A DNA stretch of 64,000 nucleotides, taken from positions 1,271,047,123-1,271,111,122 of the forward strand of contig NC_090440.1 of NCBI RefSeq assembly GCF_031143425.1, read 5' to 3'. The stretch is from Pleurodeles waltl (taxonomy: Eukaryota > Chordata > Amphibia > Caudata > Salamandridae). The translations under genes and the position numbers were made by a program. Below, piece by piece: positions 1-9,770 of this stretch. Under the pieces are notes generated by a model, which saw only the letters and a list, made by a program, of their open reading frames with translations, was not told where the DNA came from and did no database searches. The number at the start of each line of letters is the position of its first letter. Positions within the stretch are counted from its first letter, which is position 1.

Positions 1-741
1 GGAAATCCTTACCATTTTTTACTAAAAAAACCATAAAGATCATTTATATATAACAAAAACAAGAAAGGTGCCCAAATACAGCCGTCTCACTCCTCTCCTA
101 GATGAAAAAAGGGAAGACCTCTCTCCATGCTGCCCATACTGCACCGAAACCGCAAGGGCAGTGTATAGGCGTTTGATTAGCTCCAACAAATTCAAATCAA
201 CCCCCAGAGCTTCCATGATCAACCACAACTTCCCTCTATTCACCAAATCAAAAGCACTTGATAGATCAATAAAGGCCAGCTGAATAGATTCTTTCCTAAC
301 ATCAACATATTTGCCAAGAATGAGGTGCAAATGTAATGCTTGTTCAATAGTACCTAGACTAGGTCTAAAACCATATTGGATGGGGGAGAGAATTTCTGCC
401 TCTGCCGCCCATTCCTCTAACCGAGTCAGAATCTCACTCCCCAATATCTTAGCAGTTGAACCAATATGAGATATCAGCCTATAACAAGTTGGATCTTGTC
501 TGTTACCCTTTTTGAAAATGGGAATAATTATAGCCAATTTCCAGGAAGAGGGAATATTACTTTTGACTATACTCCTTAATACATTTGTAACCAGAGGGCC
601 CCAAAGAACTGGCATAGATTTAAAAAGATCAACAGGGACCCCATCCGGGCCAGGTGCTTTACCTGGTCTAAGTCGATTTATTGCTGTATTTATCTCCTGT
701 AGCTCAAAGGATACGTTAATGATATTCAAAATAGGTTCCAC
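1..741 (-). pseudogene. LINE reverse transcriptase, fingers and palm, partial
   Basis: The frame shows the non-LTR RT signature GKAPGPDGVP near its start, then KLAIIIPIFKKG, the block ending in QYGFRPSLGT, and the palm motif AFIDLSSAFD that holds the first catalytic aspartate. The frame opens with a non-ATG codon because it is an internal part of a polyprotein. Near 120-60 the expected GVRQG-type block is garbled (reads GVRRLYLG), which indicates a frameshift. The second catalytic motif (YADD) would lie to the left of the window. The RT would copy the element's RNA at a nicked target site. Identification as a non-LTR RT is firm; clade is not. Confidence 0.85.
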
Positions 742-786
742 AAGGCTCTGGTCATTACCTTCACCCCCTTCTGGTGAAAAATTGCT

Positions 787-1131
787 TCAAGACGGGAAGA
801 TGCTCGAAAAGTGGTTCACCCAAACCTCTTCTGATATCAAGCAGTCATCATCTTTATTGGCATATTCCGTAAAATAAGGATGGTTGACCACCTTCCAAAA
901 TTGTGCTGTGTCCTTCAATTCGGTGGCAGCCAAAAGCTCGTCCCATGCTCTAGATCTAATTTTGGATTTCCTCGCTGCCAGAGCTGCCTTATAATGTCCC
1001 CTAGCCGATCTAACTAAGCCACGAGAAAGGACAATAGATATAAGGGAATTCTTTAGTTCTTTGTGGGCTGCAGTACAGGCAGAGTTAAACCATCGACAGG
1101 ACATAGGGCCCCGGTGCGTCCTGTCACTCAT
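787..1131 (-). pseudogene. LINE linker between endonuclease and RT
   Basis: This 114-residue frame is basic and helical (a run beginning CRWFNSACTAAHKELKN and a stretch ARKSKIRSRAWDELLAATEL), with the tail FWKVVNHPYF. Such a segment is usual between the endonuclease and RT domains of LINE ORF2 proteins, where the motif around FWK..N is common. It lies upstream (minus strand) of the RT at the expected spacing of about 45 bp and likely belonged to the same reading frame before decay. Confidence 0.6.
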
Positions 1132-1377
1132 AAGTGCCCCGGAGACAGAATATCTTAAATGTTCAAATTCCGAAACTAGGCAACCATGGGAAAGATGTTA
1201 CGACAAGCATGAATTAATAGTCTCCAAATTTTTATTAATTATTTTCTGGTTGAAAGACTTGGGGTCCACCCTTTCCAGTCTCAAACAGGGACCTGGATTT
1301 ATTTTGAGAAAAGGTTTCTCTCTGTTAGTTAAAGTTGGGTTACTATTAAACAATTATATTAATACATAAGGGACTAT

Positions 1378-1892
1378 GGGGGTCATTCTGACCCTGGCGG
1401 TAAAATCCGCCAGGGCCAACGACCGCGGGAGCACCGCCAACAGGCTGGCGGTGCTCCCTTGGGCATTCTACCGCCGCGGGCAGAAACGGAAAACCGGCGG
1501 TTTACCGCCGGTTTTCCGCTGCCCTGGGGAAACCCTGCGCCGCCATGGGGATTCCGCCCCCCATACCGCCATCCTGTTCCTGGCGGTTTTGGCCGCCAGG
1601 CACAGGATGGCGGTATGGGGTGTCGTGGGGCCCCTGCCATGCAGACACTGAAAATCTCGACGGGTGCAACTGCACCCGTCACACCCCTTCCACTCCGCCG
1701 GCTCCATTCGGAGCCGGCATCCTCATGGAAGGGGGTTTCCCGCTGGGCTGGCGGGCGGCCTTCTGGCGGTCGCCCGCCATCCCAGCGGGAAACTCAGAAT
1801 TACTGCGGCGGTCTTTTGACCACGCAGCGGTTTTCTGCCGGCGGGACTTTGGCGGGCGGCCTCCGCCGCCCGCCAAAGTCAGAATGACCCCC
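1378..1892. mobile_element. MITE, Harbinger-like, GGGGGTCATT ends, 515 bp
   Basis: Inverted ends read GGGGGTCATTCTGAC and GTCAGAATGACCCCC. The flanking 3-bp target duplication is TAT (1375-1377 and 1893-1895), the size typical of PIF/Harbinger. The body is GC-rich and made of many internal palindromes; open frames inside it are by-products of this composition. Related copies are at 33532-34105 (opposite orientation) and 43341-43716, and the ends resemble those of the complete Harbinger at 35322-43093. Confidence 0.85.
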
Positions 1893-1959
1893 TATGATCA
1901 CTGGCACAATGGGAGATAATCTTAAAATCAATTATTGAATGAAAGTCAACGGAGCTAAT

Positions 1960-2619
1960 CAAGATGAAGTCAAATGTACTCCTTTTGTAATTCCCTCTGA
2001 ATATTGGTATAAATTGGGTATGAACGGGAGCCTTCTCCCTTGCAAACACAAGGTCATATTTAAGACTTCACCTTGCTGAGAATGAATAAAATGACTTAAC
2101 AGTTCTCTACCCTCTATAAAATTACTACACAAATATGGAACTTCCTGATTACACAGTGTCATGTTAAAATCACCAGTCCATATAATAATTCATTGTCCTG
2201 GAGCTTGTCAAAGGAATCAAGAAAATCTGATACCTCCTCAAGACTTCCCTTCAGTAGGTCGCACAGGATATTATTATAAAAATGTATTAACAGCAAGCCT
2301 CTACTCTCCTCAATCAGTAATAAAATGATCATGAAATATGGAGAAGACCAGATTAGAGATGCCTCTGTCTTAGGAAACTGTAAAGAAACAAGAACCATAA
2401 GACCCCCACTTGCCCTTCCCGCTAAAGAGGGGGTTGCAGGTTGGCATAGAGAGGAGTAGCCATCCAAATAGAAAGCGTCCACTGACCAAGTCTCCTGCAT
2501 GCAAATAATATCATAAGTGGAAATAAAATTCCGCCATTCTGTGTTCTTAACCTTAGACTGAAACCCGCAACATTCCAGCTGATTAATGTAAAGAATTTGG
2601 AGCCTGGACCTACCACCAT
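1960..2619 (-). pseudogene. LINE apurinic-type endonuclease domain, frameshifted
   Basis: Assembled over at least three frames, the minus strand shows the hallmarks of the APE-like nuclease: an ISWNVAG block near 2600, an ETWSVDAFYLDGYSS block near 2500-2440 carrying the catalytic glutamate, a GRASGGLMVLVS block near 2410, and a GDFN motif near 2150 that is visible only after a frame change. The domain would nick target DNA to prime reverse transcription. Frame shifts near 2500 and 2165 inactivate it. Confidence 0.75.
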
Positions 2620-2639
2620 TTCCTCATCAACAGAATCAG

Positions 2640-3430
2640 TTACTGAGGTATAAGGGGTATGACTGTCTTGTCTAACCCAGTTTGTGGAGCTGAGATATCA
2701 GACCCATCCCTCTGAACTGACCCATCCAAGACCCCTCCTGTGGGCTCATCCTCGACCATATGTCAAGCGTTCTCAACTAAGGGAATCAAGGCCTGGTGAC
2801 AACTAGAGGAAAGGTTGTTAGACCAGATATAACTGTTGGCTAATCCTAGTTTGTAGTTGCACTGAACAGATTTTGACCAAGAGGGTAGAAGAGTTGGATC
2901 GTAAAAATGACTTAGTGGATAAATCCAAAGCCCTTTTTCTTTCCCATTATGATAAGACAGATCAGTCAGCAAACATTTGACTAGGCCAGGGTTAACAAAA
3001 TTAATCACCACACAGTCACCCTCATGTACTTTCTTAGATGGTCCGATCCAATTCACTCTCATGCCATTAGAATCTTATGGGATCTCCTTAGTAGCTCGAT
3101 TTTGTCCTTAACCAATGAGCACATTTCCTCATTAATGCCTGGGTGTCCTCATTATAGTCAGGGACTAAGGGAGGTACGTTTGCAAGAACCAAAACATACG
3201 GAGCACAATCTGGTGGAAGATGCAAAGGTGACGCTGCTCGGGAGTTGATGAAAAAGTCATGAGAAATAGTTACTGGACTCCAAAGTGAGGTTGGGCTCCA
3301 TTGGTATGAGCTCAGAGCTAGCTGTGGGATGATCGGGATGTAAACCAAAGTCATTTGATGGAAAATGTGGTGGTACATTTCCCTTTTCAGGCAATATCTC
3401 CCTGATACGGAGCTTTGCCGGAATCAGGTG
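2640..3430 (-). other. Probable 5' region / ORF1 part of the LINE
   Basis: Minus-strand frames here (for example 3062-2763, with the block VVINFVNPGLVKCLLTDL) continue upstream of the endonuclease. I do not recognise a domain. The position suggests ORF1 or its C-terminal part. A possible coding run at 3378-3088 is interrupted. Confidence 0.35.
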
Positions 3431-3893
3431 GGTTCGAAGATGGTTTTCCATTCATCTCCTTCCTTGGTATGCAAAAGATGATAGGCACCTCTTAAATCCA
3501 ATTTAGTGAACATATTGGCTCCTTGTATGGCATCCAGTATATCTGAATTAAAGGTAAGGGATAACGATCTTTGATTGTTATTTTATTGAGCCTGCGAAAG
3601 TCAACACATGGACGCAGATCTTTCGTCTTCTTGTGAATGAAAAAAAGAGGAGCCCCAGCAGGAGATGAAGAAGGAGTAATTATTAACCCATTCTTTAAGT
3701 TGTCATCCATGTATTCTTTGAGTACCTTCTTTTCTTGAACTGTCAAAGAATACATTGGACCAAATGGAAGTATCTTGTTCGGAACCAGAGGAATAGCACA
3801 GTCATAGATTCGATTAGGAGGTAAGATAGGATGACTAGGTTTCTGAAAGATGTCAAAATATTCCTGGTAACAATCTGGTACTCCTTGAATCAT
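3431..3893 (-). pseudogene. Gypsy reverse transcriptase, N-terminal part
   Basis: The frame carries the classical Ty3/Gypsy RT entry: a block for conversion of peptides (YDCAIPLVPNKILPFGPMY), [45 protein letters not shown] and RYPLPLI. A frame change near 3495 is followed by [11 protein letters not shown], after which the match ends at about 3431. The catalytic YXDD motif is therefore missing and the enzyme cannot be functional. Confidence 0.85.
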
Positions 3894-4022
3894 ATTTACA
3901 GTGTTATCGGAATTCTGAGAGGACTGATAGAATCTTTTGGGAGACCAATATGAGCTGGTAGAAAAGCAATTTTGCTGACAGAACTGAGATGTTAAGGATA
4001 TTGTTCTCGTTTCCCAATTGAT

Positions 4023-4355
4023 TTAGGGGTTGTGCCGGGTTAAGCAAGGTATTCCTAAAATCAATGTGTGATTAGGCGAGGATATAAGATCAAAACTAAA
4101 ATGTTCTTGGTGCCTTCCAAAATTCAAACAGAGTGTAGGAGTAGAAGCAACCACAGGCCCAGAGGTTAAAGGGGAACCATCTACGGTGTGTACTTGCTCC
4201 GGGGTTTCCTTAGGAATGTGTGGAATCCCCTTATTTTTAGACCAGGTCTCGTCTAAATAGATACTGCTAGCTCCACAGTCTACAAGAGCAAAGAGTTGTT
4301 CTTCCTGACCTTGTGAACATTGTAATGTGACTGAAAGGATAAACAATGTGGGCAT
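4023..4355 (-). pseudogene. Gypsy aspartic protease domain
   Basis: A 110-residue frame has LFALVDCGASSIYLD, which corresponds to the D-[ST]-G-A active site with Cys in place of Ser/Thr, and the second signature LILGIPCLTRHNP (ILG followed by a Leu/Pro-rich block). Retroelement proteases act as dimers to mature Gag and Pol. It lies between the gag zinc knuckle and RT, the standard Ty3/Gypsy order. The DCGA variant and the stop at its end suggest inactivity. Confidence 0.8.
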
Positions 4356-4359
4356 ACTT

Positions 4360-5326
4360 TCTATGTAGGAACATATTGATGGTACCTCAGCTCCTCACGT
4401 CTCCTTCCTCCTTACAGGGGACCGGAGTTGGTGTTTCCCGAAGGTCTGGAAGGACGAACAGGGCAACAACGAATCAGATGGCAAGCCTTGTCACAGTAAA
4501 GGCAAAGTCCCCTTTCGTCTTCTATCCTCCTTTTCAGACTCAGATAACGGACAAGATCAATCTGCATGGGTTCTTCTGTAGAGGATGGAGAAGCTTCAGA
4601 ATGGACTTCATCATTTCACCGACTGATGGGGTGGTTAACTCCAGGCTGATATGGTACTTGCATTCTTCTTCTTTCCATGTTACGCTCTCGCCATCTATAT
4701 TGAATGTTCATGGCTTGGTCCATTAATGCCTTTAAGGATCAGGTTGGAGTAGAATGTGATCATTCATCATTGATTTCTTCACGCAGTCCTTTGCGGAACA
4801 AAGTTACAAAGATTCGTTCCAACCAGGTGGTTTCAGCTGCCAACTGTTTAAAGCAGGTTATATACTGCAAAACGTCCTGATTGCCCTGCTGTAAATCACA
4901 TAAGGCCTCCTCTGCTGCTGCTTCTAACCCAGGCAATTCAAACATCTGCTTGAAAAGTTTCAAGAAGGCAGGATAATTATTCAGGACGGAATCTTCTGCT
5001 GAAACCAAGGGAGTTGCCCAGGCTAGTGCAGGGCCAGACAAGGTACTGATCAGTTAACCCACCTTAGCCTTATCGGAAGAAAAGTGTCGCGGACGGAAAA
5101 CAAAGAAGACCGTTAGGGCATCTAGAAACTCCTTTATGTTCCGAGGATCCCCAGAATATCGAGGTGTAGCAGCAGATATGAGTAGCACATCCATTGACTG
5201 GGAGGACAGAACTTGTCTTAGTGAAGTATTTTCAGCCCGCAATTGCTGTAACTCTTGAGCTTGTTGTTGGATGATCTACAGCATGACTTGTGTATTTTCT
5301 ACTACGTCTCCCTTCGGTCCTTCCAT
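4360..5326 (-). pseudogene. Gypsy gag (Sushi/chromovirus-like), broken
   Basis: A possible ATG at 5326 opens a frame with a heptad-like leader (QQQAQELQQLRAENTSL), then PRYSGDPRNIKEFLDALTVFF, and after an in-frame stop at about 5054, SGPALAWATPLV and the block ending LKLFKQMFELPGL, all typical of the retrotransposon gag capsid family that also gave rise to vertebrate PEG10/RTL genes. Another in-frame stop lies near 5275. Near 4510-4450 the minus strand shows a CCHC zinc knuckle (C-LY-C-DKAC-H-LIRC-C). Gag would form the particle and bind RNA. At least two stops and a frame change make it a pseudogene. Confidence 0.8.
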
Positions 5327-5361
5327 GGTCTCGCAACGCGGATTCTTTGGGTGTTGCAATC

Positions 5362-6136
5362 TGTCACGGTCTGCACAATGCTTCTCACCTTTGACTGAAG
5401 GGTTTGAAAGACCACCCGGTCTTCTGCTGGTTCTGGATAGACCAAGATAGGGGCGGCCCTTTGTAGTAGCCATAATGCTGCTTGACAGAAAAACACCAAT
5501 GCAGACCATACCCTCCAGAAGCAGTGCCAGAGGATAAAAACCCCCAAAATTGGAAAAACCTCAAAAACCGGAACTCCTGAAAAAGAGGAAAAAACAGGAA
5601 CGCAAACTGGAAAAAAGAAGAAAAATTCACAATTCAGAGAAACAGGAACTGGAATAGAACGACGAACAGGAGCGAAGATCACCACCAAGAGGAAGCGTTT
5701 GCAACGCAAGGCAGATCAGGACTGAGTGACTTATATACTGGAAAACAGGAAGTGACAACACAGGAAAAGGAAACAACACCATCTTGGATTGGGAAAAGGC
5801 CAGTAGAAGAGAATGGGAAAAGAGTAGCAGTATAAGAGAAAAAGGGCATGATGGGAAAAAGGAACAGAAGAAGACAACATGGAAACCTGCAAGAAAACAA
5901 CATGAAGACCAGAAAGAAGAAAAAGACAAGAGCACAGAAAAACAGAAGAAAAAGAAAAAGGAAAGGAGTCCATCACCGACAGAAAATAAATAAATATTAC
6001 AAAGACAGTTGAGGACGACGTGACCGGGACGCGTCACAAGAACTGGGCAAAAACGCAGAGGATGGCGCTTCGATAATCGGAGTCGCGGTCCAATCGCGTT
6101 GTACACAGAGACGCCGCGGTTAAGCGTGGCGTCACA
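5362..6136 (-). repeat. Candidate 5' LTR of the Gypsy element
   Basis: On the minus strand the segment starts TGTGACG and ends CGTGACA, lies 35 bp upstream of the gag ATG, and is bounded on its outer side by sequence that reads as a Harbinger intron. It has a purine-rich tract (about 5840-5990 on plus) and no convincing gene. A matching 3' LTR is not in the window, so the call rests on ends and position. A tRNA-type primer site beginning TGG is not evident, which would fit a self-priming element but is unproved. Confidence 0.45.
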
Positions 6137-7128
6137 GTATGTGTTTGTGCTGTGAACTGACTGTGCTGTATTGTTCACTGATTGTGCTGTACTACAGCAT
6201 GGTGCATATGTACCATCACCTACACATCTGTGTTACCCTGGCCATGTGTTTTTCGAGTGGTATATGTCTTGTGTGCCCTACAGGGTTGGTGTGTTGTGTG
6301 TATATTGCTATGTTTGTTGACTTACCCACAAGTAGACCCTTGCTATATTGGCAATCCTGGAAGTGTTTGTTGATCCTGCTGTGCCTGAATATGTAGGTGT
6401 CATGGACACTACCAGGGTTACTTGGTTAAAATGTTCGTAAATAGTCCACAGTGGTCCACTATGGCCTGCACGTTTATGGAATGTGCATGTTTCCGGTTCC
6501 AGTCTAAATGTTCTGTTGCTGCAGGTGGGACAAGTCGGACATGGGTGCAGTCCATTGCACCCAGCACATGCGGAAATCCAGCAATTTAGTAAAAACCTTG
6601 TTTTATCTCCTGCTGCATTTGCTGAGTGTTGGGGAAGCAGATGTGGCAGGGTGCCAGGGAGATGATTGCATCTAATACCTCAGCAGGAAGACTGAGAAAG
6701 ACGACTGTGACACACCAGCAACCAGTGCACCCGTTGTCTGGAATGAGGCACTTGCTAGCATATTCAGTACAGCTAGCAGCTTTGTGACAGGTGGTATGTT
6801 ATGTGGTGTCTGCAGCCTGGCTGTGATCTGTGGCTCAATGTGGTGCAGCAGGCATGGCATGGCTTGCCGGTTGAGACTATAAGTCCTGATGAGGTCTTGT
6901 TCCCTGAGGCCAAGGAGGGTTGTCCTGTTCCAGAATATCCTCTCCTGCCTTCTGCATTGCCTTTGTGGGTGCCATAGTGGTGGTTGTGATTGCTGCAGTA
7001 GTGGTGGAGGTTGCTGTTGTGGTTGTTGTCCTCTGCATCGTGTCCCAAGTTGGAGCAGTAACACATCCATCTTGTCCTGTGGGTTGCCAATGTTGCTTCT
7101 GTGAGTTTTCCTCAAGTAGTGGTGTGTG
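6137..7128 (-). pseudogene. Harbinger transposase, exon 1 and partial intron, third family
   Basis: Minus-strand frames read, in order, an Arg/Gln-rich N-terminal part (not clearly native), FWNRTTLLGLREQDLI, PPVTKLLAVLNMLASASFQTT and VAGVSQSSFSVFL (7000-6680), then after a frame break VLGAMDCTHVRL with the first catalytic Asp (about 6555), and NPGSVHDTYIFRHS (about 6400). A GT donor after LLVG at about 6312 starts an intron that runs to 6137, where the Gypsy LTR begins. Exon 2 with the other catalytic residues is missing. The same intron position occurs in the transposases at 20063 and 25477. Confidence 0.8.
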
Positions 7129-7473
7129 GGCCTCATTTTAACGCCTGGTCTGACCCAGGTATTAAAGTTTGACGCCTATTGGGTTTAAGGTAATTTTTGC
7201 GCTCCGGCTCTTAGTTGTGCGTCCTTTTTGAGTGAGGGGTTAAATATGGCGCTAGGGGGTTAGCGTCATTTTTTGGACATTAACCCCTACCTTGCATATC
7301 ATTGTTGCAATTGGACGCAAGGTGTTTTGACACATCCAAAAAGTGATGCTAACTCCTATATTTTGGCACTAAATGGGTCTAGTGCCAAAATATAAATATG
7401 GAGTTAAATTTGCACTGAATTAGCATAAAAAAATGAGGATAATTCAGCGCAAAGAAAATATTAATAGGCCCCC
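7129..7473. mobile_element. MITE fragment, ATTTATAC family
   Basis: The segment begins GGCCTCATTTTAACGCCTGG and ends in AATAGGCCCC; its right half matches the 3' halves of the longer copies at 12965, 14024 and 15817 (shared blocks include ACGCCTGGTCTGACCC and CCAAAATATAAATATGGAG). No clear target duplication. It truncates the N-terminus of the neighbouring Harbinger transposase. Confidence 0.6.
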
Positions 7474-8390
7474 TAATTGGGATTTTAATATATGGTGAAC
7501 ATATGTAAGTATTGTAGTTTTTTCAAGAGTAGTTGACATAAAGTATTTCATTATTTTCTTTCTGTCAACAGGGGCAGCTCCTCCGCAGTGGCAGAGGAGA
7601 GCCCCCCTCCCCCCGGCCAAGAGCCAGGAGTTGAAAAATAAAACGATAGTTGACTATTGTTTTATTTTTTATCTGCTGATGTCTCAGCCGGCAATTCAGG
7701 GAGGGGCAGGGTTGGGTCATGAGAGGCAGGAGGGGGAGGAGGAAAGTGCACCTAAGTGCACATATATGTTTGTCTGGCTGTCTTGAACAGCTGGGCTAGA
7801 GAAACTGCACAGACCCCGGTGTGTGTCTGAAAAGTAGTCTGAGCCGCTCAGACCAATTCTGGTGCTGCTTTCATGCTAGGTTTAGCATGAAAGAAGCACC
7901 AGGATTTCTGGGGAGCCTGTGCTGTACAAGAAGAGGAGCGACAACCGAAGAGGCAGGAGTCGGCTTGAATGGCAGGAAAGGCAGATTTTAGTTTTTTTTT
8001 TCATTGTTTCCCCCATCCTTGTCATCCCCCACACCTCCTATTGACGTATGGCCACCGCTGTCTGTCATCATGCTCAGTGCCGAGTTTCAGTACAGTCCCC
8101 AATCACTACGCACAGAACTATGCTCCATAAACAGATTCGTACAATGCTTGCAGTGGACCAGTTCTTAGCATCTAGCCATACCCAACTGACAATCTTAGAG
8201 GACTGGCATTTTCCAGCAGCACATTTATACATTTTTTTAAATTCCAACTGCCCAGCTTTCAAATAGTCAATTGTATCAATAGACCCCCAAACCTTTGCAC
8301 TTGCCCTAAATGGGAAAGGTATGACCAGACGTGGGTCCCTTGCTCACTGTGCCACTGGATTCAAACTAACCTGGCTGATGAAGGGAGTGT
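7474..8390. other. Unassigned DNA with G-rich repeat-like part
   Basis: No gene recognised. Around 7570-7780 there is a G/C-rich segment of repeated-element appearance. Around 8300-8390 the sequence resembles the end of the 290-bp monomer found at 9291-9580 (shared words such as GGGAA-GG-ATG-CCAGA-GTG), suggesting that these monomers once flanked the segment at 8400-9290. Confidence 0.3.
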
Positions 8391-8429
8391 AGACGGGTGT
8401 CATCCACCTCGTCTTCTAATGCTTTAGAA

Positions 8430-8543
8430 TGGCGCCGATCGCGCGCCTCCTCAGATCCCGTCCCGCGTCACCAGGGAGACGCATGGAGGCGGGACGTCAT
8501 ATAGGCCCCGGATTTCCGGGTTGCCTAAAAGAAGAAAAAGAAG
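8430..8543 (+). promoter_or_regulatory. CpG-rich promoter-like segment with CRE-like site
   Basis: A locally GC- and CpG-rich stretch (GCGCCGATCGCGCGC near its start) holds a CRE-like GACGTCAT at 8493-8500 and an ETS-like TTCCGG motif before an ATG at 8544. It could be a promoter of a retroelement or of a gene fragment. No downstream exon has been identified. Confidence 0.35.
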
Positions 8544-8729
8544 ATGGACTTCGCGACCCAAGAAGAGGGAGCCGGAAGGAAACAGGATGGAGGAGAAACG
8601 CGTCGGGAAGAAAAGACCGTTTTGCGGAGAGACGAGGGACAGGCGGCCAGCCCGAGCAGCGGAGCCGGGAAAGAGCAACAGGGAGAGGACGAGTCCCGCC
8701 ACGACCCAGGAGGGTCGTGGCTTCGCAAG
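8544..8729 (+). CDS. Possible first coding exon, unknown protein
   Basis: An ATG at 8544 opens 62 codons of a very charged protein (beginning MDFATQEEGAGRKQDGG, then many Glu/Arg/Lys) and ends exactly at a GT donor (CGCAAG followed by GTACGG). The frame continues to 8819 without splicing. I do not recognise the family. The CpG-rich upstream segment and the donor fit a first exon, but composition bias alone could also create such a frame. An unspliced retroelement leader is an alternative. Confidence 0.25.
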
Positions 8730-9290
8730 GTACGGGCCCTGTTAAAGGGACATCGAAATAAGGGGATTATAGGAGGCAAGGGGGAAAAGGGCATAGGGGA
8801 AGAGGGCAGGCTGGGCTGAGCACTGGGAACCTGGGGAAAACACTGTTTGTATCCCCTCCCTGCCACCACCCTTACATAGTTATTATGGTACCCCCCCTAT
8901 GCCTGCACTAATTTAAAATCACAGACCCCAGTATTTCCTTCCCTCACCCTCCCGCACATGTACTAACTCCATGCGACAACCCCATACCTCACCACTTACC
9001 CGGCCTTATCTTCTTGTTTTCCGAGACGCCACTGGAAGAGGAGCCTGGGAGACATAGTCCGAAGATCATCACTACCTAAGGGAAAACAGAGCGTTAAGGA
9101 TTAATAAAACAACAAGCCCTTCACAGAAGCACCTCCAATAAAAAGGATACGAATAGAAGAGAACCTTATTACTACACTAGTTATTATCTCCACATTATAA
9201 CAAATAAAATTGTTGATTTTTCCCTTTTTGGGACTCCCTTAAAGTACGAGTCAGAGTCCTCTGTACCGCCGAGCCTTCCACAGGGAGCAA

Positions 9291-9770
9291 CCCTGAAACT
9301 GGTCTCAGGATGCTTGTTTCTGGTTCAGGGAGGACCTGGCCTGGCAATTTGGGCTAGACTGTTCCTATGGGGAAGAGGGTCAAGATAAATCTGCATATGG
9401 TTGGGTCCAAACTGGAATGGTATGGCAAGCAATTAAACTGATGGATTAAACCCAGATCTGTGATTGGGGGTAAATGTTTGATTTGCTCTGCATTCCGTCC
9501 ATCATCTGTTGTTTTTGAATTTGTTACCCCAAGTGGGAAGGGCATGGCCAGATGTGGGGCCTAGCAAATTAAGGGTGCCACCCTGAAACTAGTCCCAGTA
9601 TGCTTGTTTCTAGTTCATGGAAGACCTGGCCTGGCAGTTTGTGCTGGATTGTTCCCAGGGGGAAGAGGGTCAAGACTGATTTGCACATGGATGGGTCCAA
9701 ATTGGGATAGCATGGTAAGCAAAAAAATGATGGATTAAACCCAGATCTGTGACTGAGGGTGAATGTTTTC
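9291..9770. repeat. Tandem 290-bp monomer, about 1.65 copies
   Basis: The word CCCTGAAACT recurs at 9291 and 9581 and the following sequence matches for about 190 bp (shared blocks include GGGGAAGAGGGTCAAGA and GATGGATTAAACCCAGATC). One complete 290-bp unit is followed by a partial one ending near 9770. A related end-piece lies near 8300. This looks like satellite-type or dispersed-monomer DNA. Confidence 0.6.

Larger units (their letters stand above)
1..3430 (-). mobile_element. Non-LTR retrotransposon (LINE), APE-endonuclease type, 3' end outside window
   Basis: Read on the minus strand the order is an uncharacterised 5' part (about 3430-2640), apurinic-type endonuclease (2619-1960), linker (1131-787) and reverse transcriptase (741 to the window edge). 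This order is that of APE-type LINEs (CR1/Jockey/I-like groups); I cannot assign the clade. A 515-bp MITE splits it at 1378-1892. At about 3430 the similarity switches abruptly to a Gypsy RT, so the LINE 5' end abuts or interrupts that element. Several frameshifts show it is dead. Confidence 0.8.
3431..6136 (-). mobile_element. Ty3/Gypsy retrotransposon, truncated (5' LTR-gag-PR-RT start)
   Basis: Minus-strand order is candidate LTR (6136-5362), gag (5326 to about 4360), protease (4355-4023), and the first part of RT (3893-3431). RNase H, integrase and 3' LTR are absent; the RT breaks off after a GAYHLL...EWKTIF block where LINE sequence begins. The gag resembles the chromovirus/Sushi type. 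The right boundary is supported independently, because a Harbinger intron continues immediately from 6137. Confidence 0.75.

Noticed and set aside
5627..6178. 183-codon minus-strand frame rich in Phe/Ser/Leu
   Set aside because: It is the complement of a purine-rich tract in the candidate LTR and crosses its boundary.
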